Source of the DNA: Earliella scabrosa
Lineage: Eukaryota; Basidiomycota; Agaricomycetes; Polyporales; Polyporaceae
Direction of reading: 5' to 3'
Assembly: GCA_022605405.1 (NCBI GenBank)
Contig: JABYQQ010000019.1
Coordinates: 372,001-436,000, forward strand
DNA: 64,000 nt
Shown: positions 44,918-56,766 of the stretch, in pieces
How positions within the stretch are numbered: the stretch's first letter is position 1
Layout: each line of letters starts with the position of its first letter
The notes under the pieces: generated by a model
Told to the model about the DNA's origin: nothing
Database searches by the model: none
Seen by the model: the letters and a program-made list of their open reading frames with translations, nothing else
Program-made: the position numbers and the translations under genes

Positions 44918-46291
44918 TCACCTCAGCATCACCGAGTCGGGCTCCGAGAAGACGGTAGAGAACGTATCGCGTCGTGCGCTCGGCGAGAATGAGGGACCAC
45001 TCGGACTCCGTGGCGGCGAGGCGTCCTCGACGAATGTGATAGCTGTGTCGTTCCTCCTGTGCCCTCTCGACGGCGCCTCTTGCACGTGCGCCGTAGCCGC
45101 ATCCTTCTCCTCCAACTTCGGCTCTCCTCGCATCTTGCGCGCCCGCCTCTCCAACTCCTGCTCGCCCCGCTCCTTCTTCTTCCGGTCCCAGTACGCCTGC
45201 TCCTCCGGCCACAGCTCCCCAGGGAAGAAGAGCGGGAGCAGCGAGAGGCCCACCCCGGGCTCGCGCTCCTCCGCCTTCATGAGCGTGACCATGACCTTCT
45301 GCTCCTTGATCGTATCCTCCTTCGAGCCCTCCTCAAAGTGGAACCCCAGCGCGTCCGCGCTCCGCGTCGCGCCCGCCGCGATCACGTTTTGCACCATGCC
45401 CAGACCCCCGACGGCGAGCAAGTACCACGCGTCCCCCTCCAGACCCTCCACAGTGAGCAGCAGCACGATCCAGAGCAGGAAGAGCGAGCCAGTGAGCACA
45501 GCAGTGACAAGGCGGCGCTTGTCGCGCCCCGCCGCGAGGTCCTCGAGCCGGATCCCCGTCCGGTCGCTGACGACGACCATTGCGAACGCGCTCCCGTTCC
45601 CGCGCGTGAGCACGACGACGTCGCGCCCGCGGACAGGATCCACCTGCCGCGCGGCGTACTTCTCCTCGCGCCACTGCCCGAGCCCGCCGCCGACGAGCGC
45701 GAGGAGCGTCCCGCCCACAGTGACGATGAGCACGATCCAGTTCCCGTGCAGCGGCCCCGGAATCGTCGCGATTGCGAGCTGCGCGAAGATGACCGCGACG
45801 CCGGACCAGTACACCCAGTCGCGCGCGGGCGTTCCCGCGCGGCGTGCGGGGTCGGCGGAGGTGCGGTAGAAGGCGACGGTGAGGGAGCCGCCCTTGAACT
45901 TGCGGGCCTCCTTGTCGCGGAGGAGGCGGCCGAGGACCCAGGACGCGTTCTCGCGCGTGTAGCCCGTCTTCGCGTTCACGACGTACATCGGGCAGTCCGG
46001 CTTGGGCAGGAGGCGGCCGTCGCCGACGGCGGAGGTGAGCGCGGAGACCGAGTATGCGAGCCAGCCGAAGGAGAAGGCGACGGGGCAGAAGGGCCCGGGC
46101 CCGGTGCCTGCGAGTTGCGCGACGGCGCGCTGGACGATGTCGCCGCCGATGAGCATGAGGATCGAGAGGATGTCCTCCGGGCTCTGCCATGACGAGGCTT
46201 GGGCGGAGAAGGTGGGCCCGGTGTCGAGCGCGGCGGTGTCGCGCGCCTTGAGTCCGAATGGTAAGAGGCGTCGAAAGAGATGTGGTGGCAT
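44918..46291 (-). CDS. Multi-pass membrane protein, 457 aa, paralogue of the 336-aa gene
   Basis: Single exon from ATG 46291. Compared with the gene at 40567-41577 it has the same core (VVNAKTGYTR, LTVAFYR, DVVVLTRGNGSAFAMVVVSD, LEDLAAGRDKRR, ALGFHFEEG, KVMVTLMKAEEREPGVGLSLLPLFFPGELWPEEQAYWDRK). It adds an N-terminal extension and a charged, Ser-rich cytosolic tail of about 100 residues beginning KKKERGEQELERRARKMRG. Four hydrophobic segments lie near residues 155-175, 183-205 (NWIVLIVTVGGTLLALVGGG), 270-290 (TAVLTGSLFLLWIVLLLTV) and 300-320. The tail looks like a phosphorylation-prone disordered region. Function unknown. GC content at codon position 3 is very high, producing long open shadow frames. 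Confidence 0.75.
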   Translation of the reverse strand: MPPHLFRRLLPFGLKARDTAALDTGPTFSAQASSWQSPEDILSILMLIGGDIVQRAVAQLAGTGPGPFCPVAFSFGWLAYSVSALTSAVGDGRLLPKPDCPMYVVNAKTGYTRENASWVLGRLLRDKEARKFKGGSLTVAFYRTSADPARRAGTPARDWVYWSGVAVIFAQLAIATIPGPLHGNWIVLIVTVGGTLLALVGGGLGQWREEKYAARQVDPVRGRDVVVLTRGNGSAFAMVVVSDRTGIRLEDLAAGRDKRRLVTAVLTGSLFLLWIVLLLTVEGLEGDAWYLLAVGGLGMVQNVIAAGATRSADALGFHFEEGSKEDTIKEQKVMVTLMKAEEREPGVGLSLLPLFFPGELWPEEQAYWDRKKKERGEQELERRARKMRGEPKLEEKDAATAHVQEAPSRGHRRNDTAITFVEDASPPRSPSGPSFSPSARRDTFSTVFSEPDSVMLR

Positions 46292-47152
46292 GAGGAGAGG
46301 AGGGAGACGGGCGCGCGACGATGGCGAGATGATATAAGTATACCCATTGACAGATCGTCGCGCTCGGCGCTGGCCACTAGGACTTCCCTTCCCGCGGTCA
46401 TTGCGGTGTCCAAGACCTGTCGCGGCATCTGTACGTTAGCGAGTGGGCTGGCAGGCTCGCTGGAGCTTCGTTTACGACCTCGGAACCAAAACCGTAGACT
46501 TGGAGGACGACCTTCCCGCTCTGAAGGAAAGGTGGCAAGAGGTGGCATTGTGGCAAGGCGCTCCTCTCCGCGCCCATCATCGCAACACCTCAGGAATTGG
46601 TCATACACAGCTTCCAAGTGAATTCGTTGGAGCATCCATGTCAGCACCAAGCCCACGCAGCCGCGTGGCCTCCCATTCAAGTCAGAGATCTGCCGACGAT
46701 AGGCCTCATACGGTCGTTCAGCGTGCAGAAGACGAGGCACAGCCAAACACAGATTGACATTGCAGTCAAGAACATACACTATCACGACGTGCACCCGCGA
46801 GAAAGGCGGATTGTGATACTGACGGTATATTCCGGGCTGCGAAAACCTATCCCATTCAGGGCCCGCCTGGCTGAAACAGCCAGGTCGTGAAAGGGATCCT
46901 TTCTCGGGTGTTCCCCACAATATCACAAACCGCACTTCTTGTGCATGCACGTTGTGTATTACATGATGGGTCACCGATAGTGCTGATACATACATAGCAA
47001 ACGAGAGCGAGGATGAATGGATGATACAAGAAGAGTCCGTCCGTGGGGTTCGTGAAGATGAAAAAAAGTACGTCCGTGAAAGTTTGGATGGATGCAGCGC
47101 TTGATATTGCTGGAATCGCGATCGATCGGCAAAGGTGTGGTGGCGGTTAGTA
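46292..47152. other. Intergenic, no supported gene
   Basis: Contains the upstream region of the 457-aa gene (TATA-like 'cttatatc' on the minus strand near 46331) and the 3' flank of the next minus-strand gene. A short perfect hairpin (cctggctg, aaa, cagccagg) lies near 46867. Confidence 0.4.
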
Positions 47153-47934
47153 TTACATCTGGTCGAGGCCTTCTGCGCACAGTCCGCAGCCGATGCACTC
47201 CAAGCACGCTGTCCAAATGGGGTACAGAATCAGCGCCCCGCCCATTCGTAGTGATTATATGGGCGGATTCGGACGTACCAAGACCACCGCAGCAGGCGCA
47301 CAGGTAGCACGGACAGCACAGCGGGTTCTCGAACGCGCCTGGAAGTACATGAGGTCAGTGCCATGTTCCGGGGTCAGCTACATAGCGTTGACCAGGCAGT
47401 AGACTTACCGCGGCAACACCAAGCGCTGAGGCAGATACCCGCGACTACCACCAGGAAGAGGCCGACGAAGATGATGATCAAGTAGTCTATAATCCATGTC
47501 AGCGCAATTAGGGTCGAAGGAGTATGTGACAGCTCACACTTCCTGTCGATGAACACGTTGTCGTCTCCGCCGCTCGCAGGGGCTTCGCCCGACTGCCTCT
47601 TGACGAAGCCGCTCATGGCCGCCCATGCAGCGCCAGTACCGTTCTCGGTGAGGCCGAGAGAGTTGAGCCAGGACCCCTCATTATACGCTGCGTCCCACAG
47701 ACACGATACTACGAGGAGCAAGAGCAGCGAGAAGAAGGCGAGAAGGATCGCAGTCGCTATGCGACGCGTTCGCGTCGAAGTCCTCCGGTTGCAATGACAC
47801 CTGCCGGACTCCTGGTGCGGGTAGTCGAGTTGCTGATGCTGATGTTGGTGAGTGCAGCCCTTCTCGTCGCTGTACTGAGCAAGGACAGGTGCGTGTACGG
47901 AGAATGGTTGAGAGGTGACTGGCATGGCGGACAT
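47153..47934 (-). CDS. Two-segment membrane protein with cysteine-rich tail (196 aa)
   Basis: Four exons on the minus strand: 47934-47538, 47486-47409, 47338-47279 and 47208-47153. All junctions are phase 1 and keep frame; total 196 aa. The start ATG at 47934 is followed by a His/Gln-rich cytosolic stretch (HQHQHQQLDYPHQ). A basic RTRR precedes TM1 (ATAILLAFFSLLLLLVVSCLW, about 59-79). A loop of about 50 residues ends in DRK, and TM2 follows (about 133-155). After TM2 come 13 Cys in about 45 residues (AWCCRG, PLCCPCYLCACCGGL, CLECIGCGLC), suggesting a palmitoylated or metal-binding tail. Family not recognised. A TATA box (ATAATATATAT) lies about 45 bp upstream. Confidence 0.75.
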
Positions 47935-47971
47935 CTGGATGAAAGCTGTCAGTACTCGCACAGCCCTTGAT

Positions 47972-47985
47972 ATATATTATAGAAG
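47972..47985 (-). promoter_or_regulatory. TATA box of the cysteine-tail membrane protein gene
   Basis: ataatatatatcaa on the minus strand, about 40-50 bp before the ATG at 47934. Confidence 0.5.
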
Positions 47986-49049
47986 ACAGTTGGAAGCATT
48001 GCCTCGCCGCGGTTCGCGGGAATAAACGACGGTGAGGCGTACTGCCCCGGCTCCTATCAACTTCACTGCTTGAATGACGCATGCGCAGCGTACTCGGAAA
48101 CCCATGAGATGGGTACCCGGTCTGCTAAACGAAGGTCTACCAAATGCCTGTGACTTTAGTAACCCTGACGGTAGCGCTATGGGCGCCGGGTGGTGTAATA
48201 AAGGGATCTTCCCGTCGCCTGTGATATAGAGGCCGTGGAGTTCTGAACGACGCCTCGTGCGACCCCAATGAGGGTGTGAAGGGCACCTAGCAACCTGCCA
48301 AGGGCCTGCCACAGTCAGCCTGGGCGTATCTCCGCTCAACGGGAACCTGCAACAATGAGCACATAGACCCCGCACAGCGCTCGTCGACGTTGAGCATTTC
48401 TCAGTATGTCTGTCCTCGGTCTACTCGAGGTGCACACTTCTGTAAGGTTTCGGAGGCGGATGCAGTCAAGGATCGCCCCAGGTTTCTACAGCTGATTGTG
48501 AAACGATAGACCGCTCTCGTTCAATCCATATCCAGCAACTCGCCTCGCCGGCCCACAGAGACGCCCGCCTAGTGGGGCAGACCTCCGAACCTAGGTATGC
48601 CACGGGATGAAGACTGTTTGCACATAAACGAGGCTCTAAGCGTGGAGAATTTTGAAAGCGGTCTATCGTTTCGCAACTAGCTGTAGAAGCCTCAACGGGC
48701 CACAGGTCGAGCGGTACCGGTCGTCGTTGCGCAGGGCAATAATAAAGTAGGTTTACACTCACCGTAGGGCGGCGAATGTAGGAGGAGAAGGTGGGTGGGG
48801 AAAGAGTTGAGCAAACCCAGCCATGCCAACCCCGGTCTTATGTATGACGTAGGAGCGTGTTGTGCGGCGCTGCGCCGGCAAGCTCATGCCAAGAACTCGC
48901 GGTGGCGTCGCCGGGGGCAAGACCGGACGCAGGGGAGCGCCCGGCAAGGGCGTCTATCCGGTCGGCGACCGGCGCCGGCGTGAGCCAATCGGGGCCGGGA
49001 AGCGACGGCTGGGCCGAGGAGACAACCTCAACGACTGTACGAGTGAGAA
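47986..49049. other. Intergenic apart from the MITE-like element
   Basis: No gene seen. The sequence just before 49050 is the leader of the bromodomain gene. Confidence 0.35.
48484..48688. mobile_element. MITE-like element with 35-bp imperfect terminal inverted repeats
   Basis: The 35 bp at 48484-48518 (ttctacagctgattgtgaaa...) matches the reverse complement of 48654-48688 with 4 differences. The internal 135 bp has no open frame of note, and no clear target-site duplication was seen. Size and structure fit a small non-autonomous DNA transposon or a long hairpin. Confidence 0.5.
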
Positions 49050-52000
49050 ATGAGCTCGCCCTCGTTTCTTGCGCACGACGCCCACACGCAGTCCCCTCAG
49101 CATGCCACCAAGTCCTCCTCGGGCCTTACTTTCGTCCTCCCACCGCTCAGCGCCGTCAAGGCTCAGAAGGGCAAGAAAAAGATCAAGTTGACCTATGAGG
49201 AGCCCGTCAAGAAACAGCCCCGGCCCATCAAGCTAAAACCGCTCAAAGAGGTCCTCACAAAGCTCATAACGCAGATAAAGAAGTGAGTATCTCCTGGTTG
49301 AATGCACAGATTGTGTTGGAAGGCTGATAGTCGCGAGCAGGAAAGATGATTATGCCTTCTTCCTCAAGCCTGTCGATCCAGCGCAGGTGCCCGGCTACAG
49401 CGATGTTATCTCCCGGCCGATGGACCTCGGGACGATGACAACAAAAGTAGAGAAGGGCAAATACAGATCGCTGGAAGAGTTTGCGGTGAGTCCTGCCACT
49501 GAGACTTTTTTACTTCACTTCGTCCGTCCTGCCACATTTTCTCCGCTTTCCGATCCCGGTCTCCGCAAGTGTGGGATCGTGTATGCGCTGCTATGTCACC
49601 TTCCACCCTCTCTGGCGAAGCGTGGTCAGGCGAGGATGTTGAACGATTCTTGTTGTAGGATGATCTCCGACTTGTCACGTCCAACGCGAAGACTTTCAAT
49701 CCCCCTGGTACCATCTATTATACCGAGGCCGAGCGCATAGAAGCCTACGCCCTAGACCACATCACCAAGGCCTCCGCTACCGTCATAGAATACGAGACCG
49801 ACTGGAACATAGATGTCGAGAAGGACGACGAACTCGTTGCCGTCGATGACGATGACGCCACAGGGACTCCAGCGGACAGGGCCACAGTACCGGGAACTCC
49901 CATGGACGTTGACGAAAGCCGGGCGGGGTCACCGTCGGTCGTGTCTGTGCAGCTAGGAGTGAAGGGGAAGAAGGGGAAGAAAGTTCCAGGGACGCTCACT
50001 GAGAGCTTGGAGCCGGATGGAGGGCTGCCTGGGGCGAAAGATGGGTTGGGGGCGTTCCCACCAGGCTCGGACTGGGCAGAACTCATGCTCGCGCTCAAAA
50101 TCAAAGGTGCGTTGCCTTCTCGTTCACCGATGGCGACAGCTAAGCGGGCTATATGCGCCATGGCTAGGCAAGCGATACCGAACAAAGAAGGAGCGTATGC
50201 GTATGGAGAAGGGCGGGCCGCCACTTGCTGCCGATGGCAGTCTCGACTACCCAGAAAGTGCGTTCAACCGTTTTCGTTGCATTGTGCGGCCGACTTATCA
50301 TGGATGGCGCGCAGTGGAGGACCCGTTCTCTGTACTCTCAGCCATGGTTCCTGATCCTCCTTCACGTCCACTCCTCACTCCTCTCTACCCCACTCTTGAG
50401 CCCGCCGATCCTTCGCAACCGCCTTTTCCTGCCCCCGTCAACATTTTGCCCATCCAAGACATCCCAGATCCATCCACGTCTACAGCGGCCGCGATGCCCG
50501 TCGCGAGCACCTCGAAGCTCAAGAACATCAAGCCGAAGAAGCGTCGACACTGGATCATCAACCGCAACGCATCCAGCCGAGCGCGCGCGAAGGACCTAGC
50601 CGAAGAGGAGACTGTACCCGCGTGGAAGACGCCCCGCGAGCCCGTCGCGACCGACTTTGGCACATTCGCGACGCTGCCGAGCGTGCTCGCTGAGGAGCGA
50701 AAGGGGCATGATATCGGTGCGGACTTGGGGTCGGAGGACAAGATGTTCGACGTCTTGCGGGAGACGCTGCAACAGCAGTATCCTCATACGTTGACAGCTG
50801 AGGTGAAGGAAGAGATGGACGAGGACAGCTATTGGCGAAACAAGGCTGTCGAGGCCGAAGCATACATCCAGGACGTCGTCTACGGAGGCATTGACGGAGT
50901 CGCGTACGTGAGGAGCGTGGCGGAGTTCTTGACCCCTTCGGAACCTGTGGTGAGCATCTCTCCAGTCGTGAACGTCCGACGGCCTGTGCTTACGTCCCTA
51001 CTAGCGTCGCGGCGGCGAACCGCCCACGTACGGAGAGCTGGGGATGCCTGTCGCGCAATGGGTCGAGCAGAACGTCATCGACCCTCTCACCGACGGACGA
51101 CACGGCGTCCTACGCGACGCGGCATGCATCCTCAACTCCCTTCCACCCACCTCTGCTCTATCGACGGCCCCCTCCACACCACAAACGTCCATCCCCTCGC
51201 ACCTCGCCACCTCGCGCACAACCCCTTCATCTCCCTCTCCCTCATCAACATCACTCACCCTCCCCGCCCTCCACAACCAAATCTCGCTCTCCCTCACCGC
51301 CTACCCCGCCGCAGCGCGCGCGCTCGCCTCGCTCCAAGCGATCCACGCGGCCAAGATCGACCTCCCCGCGCTCATCCGCGCGCCGGACGAGCTCTTCCAC
51401 GCCGAGGACGTGTGGGCGGGTCGCGCGTACCGCGAGAAGCGGCGGCGCGAGATGGACGAGGCGCTCGCGCGCGACCCGGAGAAGAACGCGGCGGCGTACC
51501 TCCAGTGGGCGATCGCTGAGCATCAGAAGGCTGAGGCTGAGGCGGCGAGCGGCGCGGGTGCGGGCGCGGGCGGGCTGGGAGGTGGAGGTGCGGGGGCTGG
51601 GGGACTTGTGGTGGAGGATGCGGGGATGTTGGCGTATGCGCTTGAGGTCGCGGCGGATGAGATTGCGAGGCTTGCGAGGGAGGGTCTGGGTGGGCAGAGG
51701 AAGGAGGAGCAGAAGATGAAGGACGGGGCGGGTGGTGGGTCGGCCTCTGGTGCTCCTGACGTGGAGGTGAAGATGGAGGACGTTGAGAAGGTCCCAGATG
51801 CGGACGGGGACGTCGTGATGAAGACGGAGCGCGACGAAGACGTTCAGGAGGAGGAAGAGGAGGAGGAGTCACCTTCCCCTCCACCGCCGTCGGCTAGCAA
51901 TGGTCCGTCGACCAAGGAGGGCGAGGTCGAGGAGGAGGACCCGGTGATGAAGAAGCTGCGCCTCAATCTGCTTGCGCTCGCGAAGCGCGCGCCGCTGGAC

Positions 52001-52072
52001 CAGATCATGAAGCTGCCTCCGGAGCTCGTCCCCGCGCATCTCAGGCATATCGTGCCGACCACGGACAAGTGA
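49050..52072 (+). CDS. Bromodomain protein (872 aa), BRD7/BRD9-like
   Basis: Six exons: 49050-49282, 49341-49485, 49659-50106, 50168-50257, 50315-50949 and 51005-52072. They join in frame to 872 aa. A basic KGKKKIKLTYEEP segment precedes a bromodomain at about residues 62-160. It has the ZA-loop GYSDVISRPMDLGTM, then KYRSLEEFADDLRLVTSNAKTFNPPGTIYY, with the acetyl-lysine-binding Asn at about residue 140. A short conserved basic motif (KRYRTKKERMRMEKGGPP) follows, then an acidic and Gly-rich, disordered C-terminal third (EEEEEEES run near 51850) ending in a conserved-looking LPPELVPAHLRHIVP. Placement and sequence suggest a chromatin-remodeller (SWI/SNF-type) reader subunit in the nucleus; the complex is inferred, not shown. 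Confidence 0.85.
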
Positions 52073-52429
52073 GTATGTAGTTGTGAAGGGAGGGAGCGTG
52101 CACGGTCCAGCGCACTTGGGCGCGGTTGAGTGTGGTCTTGGATGGGTGTGTAGAACATTTCTAGGGATAGGCAGCAATGAAAATAATGTGTACTCTATGC
52201 CCGCTTGCCCGGTGGCGAAGGTGTGAGCGGGGAACATAGTTCGACTGTGTGGTCGGATGGGCCGGATGGAGATTGGTGAGTAGAACGTCGCACTCATGGT
52301 TTGATAACCGTACTCATCGCCCGCGATCGCAGAGGATGGTTTACACTGCCATGCACTGCGCTGTAGGCCGCAAAAAGGGACTCTTCAACATATGCAAGCC
52401 TCGAACCCCGCGATCTATCTACCTAGGAT
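52073..52429. other. Convergent 3' flanks, no gene
   Basis: Between the stop of the bromodomain gene and the stop of the minus-strand F-box gene; no feature apart from AT-richer 3' UTR sequence. Confidence 0.4.
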
Positions 52430-54074
52430 TCATCGCGAGAACTCGACTTCGACGCTGTTTACCCAACGCTGCATGGCCTTGATATATCTCTCCTTGCGCC
52501 CTGCCTCTCCCCGCTGCAGGACGAGTCGCACTTCGTCTAACCTAGATCCACGCGCAGATCGACTCTTCAGAAGCGTCGCCAGCTCCTGGGAGAGCTTCCC
52601 GTCGAACGCCTCCGCAACGTCTGAGACAATGGTGAGCGATTTAAGCAGCGGGAGCACGGTCACCGGTGTCCCCTTCGTTCCCTTCTCCGTTCCCCTGCTC
52701 CATGTAGTCAGGTTCAGAGCCTCGATGAGAGTATGCTGGGGCTCCCAACGCTGTCCAGAGAACATGCGCTCAAGCGTCAACTGCTCCACGCTGGAGAACG
52801 CCGCGAAGATCTCTACCCATTCCCACTTGTCGAGCGTGGACGGGCCGATACCGCTGATGCGGAAGTCCACGACGGGCGCGCCGGAGAAGACGACTGCGAG
52901 GTCGTGGAGAATGTACGAGTCGAGGAGGGGGTGCTCGGAGTCTGCCTCGTGGACGCGGACTGCGAGCTCGAGGACGTTGCTGTCGGCCGTGCGCGCGAGC
53001 ACCCTGTAGGACGTGTTGCTGGAGCGGCGCACCTCGAGGGCACTGGCGAGGGAGACGTTGGCGAGACGGTGGCTGTCAGGAAGAATCTGACGAAGGGAGT
53101 AGATGAGGGCGGGGCTAGGATTGTCTTGGAACTCCTTGGGCATGATCAGTCGCGTGATGTGGATGTCGACGTTTGCCGGGAAATGGAAGACGGAGAGGAA
53201 GGCCTTGATGTACGCCGTCTCGTCCTCGAGTGTGAACCTCCGTAACGTCGGAGGGACTGTCAACTGCCCAGATGTGCTCGCGCTGGACGTTTCTGGCTGG
53301 AATCTGGTCAGCGACAGCTCGGCGAGGTGGGGGTAGTGCGTCAGGAACTCGGCAAATTGGGACAATGTGAGCCGCGCGACGCAGTTGTGCAGCTCGAGGT
53401 GCGTCAACGTGGGGAAGGGGAAAGCCTGCACGAAGGAGACTCGGCGTCCGAGCATGAGCCGTTTGATTACGGGGTATTGACCTGGACGCGGCTCCCATAG
53501 GTACAGACCGGGGCCCGCGTGCGCCCCCGGCCTGTTTGGGGTGATCCGGACTTGGAGGTCTTCGAGCGTAGGCATGTCGTGCTGAAGTAGAGCATGCAGT
53601 CGGCCGTCCCTCGGCATGTCATTCATGTGCATGCGACGAACGCGAGCCAGGTGAGGTTCGAGCAGGGAGAAGTTCGCTGATGAGAGCGCGGTCTTCGTGA
53701 AGAAGAGCTCGAGGGGCAGTTCGCCGGATGCGCGCAGGCATGTCTCGAGGAGCGACCTGCTGGCGTGTTTGCCGAAGTAGATATGGGACCAAAGTTCGGG
53801 CGACTGGCGTGCGATGGAGGACCAACGCTTGCACACCCATAGCACCCGATACCATGTTCGACTCTGGCGGGCTTGGACGCAGAGAAATATCTCGATGAGA
53901 AGTTCGTTGGGCAAGGCGTCGATGGAAGCATCGGATGCAGCATTGACGCGTACGCTTGAACTGGTTTCAGCATTGTTAGTTCATACACCTAGTAGGCCTG
54001 ATGTTGAATAGGGAGATGAAAGGGAAAAGGACGAACCTCGTAGTAGTGTTGGCGACTGGGATTTGATGCTTCAT
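52430..54074 (-). CDS. F-box protein J (522 aa)
   Basis: Two exons on the minus strand, 54074-54037 and 53960-52430, intron 76 nt (GTTCGT...ACCAG, phase 2). Total 522 aa starting MKHQIPVANTTT. The F-box lies at about residues 30-75 (DALPNELLIEIF, then RVLWVCKRWSSIARQSPELW). Leucine-rich strands cover the rest (for example FPFPTLTHLELHNCVARLTLSQF). The exon 1 start is supported by an upstream TATATA near 54118-54125. Closest relative in the window is the next gene (54363-56046) with the same short-first-exon design. A shortened, decayed copy lies at 59690-60360. Presumed SCF adaptor. Confidence 0.85.
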
Positions 54075-54117
54075 TGTGGATGCCGGGACTCTGACCTAGG
54101 TACGAGCCTCAAGTTGC

Positions 54118-54126
54118 GAGTATATA
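54118..54126 (-). promoter_or_regulatory. TATA box of F-box gene J
   Basis: gtatatact on the minus strand, about 45 bp before the ATG at 54074. Confidence 0.5.
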
Positions 54127-54362
54127 CACTGCTGAGGCTGCGACTCGGAGGCAGCAGAGATCCGTCCTGGGTCCGTCACAACGATCATTAATCCCGGGCG
54201 CAGTCAATGGCCATGCCATCTGATAAGATCATCACGCATACAACAGCCTTGGCTCTGGTCATAAGCAGGGGATTAACTTGGTGACGGATTCTGTAGATGA
54301 CTAATTGACTCCACCATCCCGTCGAGATATTGGATAGACAGCTGGCAGACCTCGCGACCCAC

Positions 54363-56046
54363 TCATAGGCTGCACAGCAGCTCAAACTTCAACTCGTCCA
54401 CCAGGTCCCGAAGGGCATCGACGTAAAAGCCCTTCCGCGCCAGATTCCTCTCCGCGAGATGCTCGGGGCAGTATTGCAGGATGATGCGCAACTCCGCCAG
54501 CCGGGGGAGACCCATCGCAATCCGTTTCTCAAGCGTATTTGCCAGATCCTCCGCGAATTCTTCATCGTCTCCGTCCAATACCTCCGTCACAAGGGTGAGC
54601 GACTTCAGACGAGGCGCTGTAGGCGTGCGAGCCGCGTCCTTCGGTGCGCCCTTCGCCCTGCGCATCGAGCGCAACGCCTCGAAAAGCGTGTGACGCACGT
54701 CGAATGGCGAGTTCGCGCATGTGCGTTCCACGGAGATGCGCTCCAAGTTTGGGAAGGCCCGGAGGGCCCGCAGCCAGTCGCGCTTCTCTATCATCGACTC
54801 CGAGTGGCCGTTGATGCGCAGCTCGACGAGAGGAGCGGCGGAGAAGATATCGACGATGTCGTTCAGCAGGTTCATGTTCTCGAGCATTTCGCGTTCGGGG
54901 TGCTCGTACAGGTGGCCTATGATCTTGACGACGTCTCCGCCAGAGGTATGGCCTAGGATCTTGTATTTTGACACCATTCTGCTGCGGAGCTCGACGGAAG
55001 TGACGAGAGGAAGGATGGGGAGTGAAGTGCGGTCGTCAGGGAGGAGCGGCATGACAGATAGAGCCGTGCTGAAGTCATAGTTAAGGATGGCCGGGTCGAA
55101 GCCGTCGAAGTAGTCAAGCGCGCGGGCGACGCGAAGGTGAACGTGCGGTTCGAAGTGGAAGGCGGAGAGGAACGGTTTCACGTAGTGCGCATTGTCCTCA
55201 ATCGAGATGCTCTTCACGGTTTGCGGCATCTTCAAGCGGCTGGGGACAGGAATGATACGCGGACGGTAGTTCTTGATCGACAACTCTTCCAGGTTGGGTA
55301 GCGTTGACAGCCTCTGTACGAAGCTCGCAATGTCCGATGAGGGCTTCAACACGTCGTGTAGCTCGAGTCGCTTGAGGGAGGGGAAGAGAGGGAACGAGTC
55401 TTCGACGACCACGCCCATCAAGGCGAGTCGTTGGATGTTGGGGAATTGCTCCGCGCGGGGTGCCCAAGTAATTGTGTCCTCCATGAGCAAGGGCGTGCCG
55501 TATTTCTTCGGGCATATCATCACCTTGAGGTCTTCGAGGTGCGCCATACTCTGAGCAATTAGGCGAGCAAGTCCGGAGTCGTCCTTCTTCGGATTGACGA
55601 TATGTAGCAAGCGGATGCGGGCGAGGTGCTGACAGAGCAGTGTTGCAGGGACGGAGAGGTCCGGGACCGTGTAGAAAGAGACGTCGACGAGAAGCGGATC
55701 GGAGCGTTGCAGGCTTGTCTCCAGGAAGTCCGGCTTCGTCTCCGCTCGATAACATACTTTGCGCCATAGGATCGGCGCACCACGCGCCACGCGAGACCAG
55801 CGTTGGCAAACCCAAAGAATGTTCAACCATGAGGGGCCCCAGCCTGAAGCCCATTCGGACAATACGCACAGGAAGATGTGCAGGAGCACTTCATCCGGGA
55901 GATCGTGGCACGACACCGCTCTTCTACCACTATGAGTCAGTTCTCAGCGAGTAGCTGAAACAGCCTAGCTATGATACCCACCGGAGTGTTGGCTGCATGT
56001 CTACAACACCGGTATCTTCCTGAATGTTGTCCGGGTTACGATCCAT
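54363..56046 (-). CDS. F-box protein K (541 aa)
   Basis: Two exons, 56046-55982 and 55923-54363, intron 58 nt (GTGGGT...GGTAG, phase 2). Total 541 aa starting MDRNPDNIQEDTG. The F-box is at about residues 28-75 (CHDLPDEVLLHIF, then NILWVCQRWSRVARGAPILW). Leucine-rich strands follow. YVKPFLSAFHFEPHVHLRVAR aligns with the YIKAFLSVFHFPANVDIHITR block of gene J, and a similar block is present in the partial gene at the window end. Tandem paralogue of J in the same orientation, separated by about 290 bp. Intact. Confidence 0.85.
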
Positions 56047-56766
56047 CCTAGCCTGTGCCTGAGTCCAGACTCCCGACCAAGTAGACCGACTGAAAGAGGC
56101 CTGTGTTGGCTGATAGTCTGTAAACACATAAGTTATGAGCCAACCGAAGGAGCTAATGCCTTAGGTCGAGCATACCTCGGACTTCGGGCAGAACTGATGT
56201 GGTCGCACGAGACAAAGGATTAATTGCCGCAACGTGGAGCATTTTTTCGTTAGGCGCCGGATCAAGATAAGGTACATACGAACCCACATTAGGCAAGGGC
56301 AATATAAATGTAGGACTCAGAGACACGGAACGCCCCAGCGGGCGAACGTTGATAGAACTGTCATAGAACGCATACGTATTACAGGCGACAAGACTAAGCG
56401 CATTTCGGTTTCCCCGCGTCGCGACTAGACAGTCGCGAGGCGGGTACTCGTCCCGAGGACCACGAAGAGGTATGCGCCAGGACCGAAGTCCCTCCCTCGG
56501 GAAAGAACCACTCACCTGAAAGGGAAGGGACCTCCCCGTGTCCGGGTCGGGCCGGCATCGAGAATCACGAGATGAGAGCCCACCCCGCGACCCCCTCCGC
56601 CATTCCGACATGTCCTAGTTGTGGACTCGAATCTTGCTAGGGCGGATAGCCTGTGCTGAACTCGTTCTCGCGCCGACACCGAAGGGATGCTGATCCACCA
56701 CTACAGCCTTGTAGTTAGTACGCGATATCATGCAGCGTAGCATGTGCACGGACCTTCGCAACTGGC
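56047..56766. other. Intergenic, no supported gene
   Basis: Minus frame 56153-56611 is open but Arg/Pro/Ser-rich with no family resemblance; it does not look coding. Confidence 0.35.

Noticed and set aside
45059..46192. Long plus-strand and alternative minus frames of 285-377 codons
   Set aside because: Arg/Pro/Leu-rich shadows of the very GC-rich 457-aa membrane protein gene.
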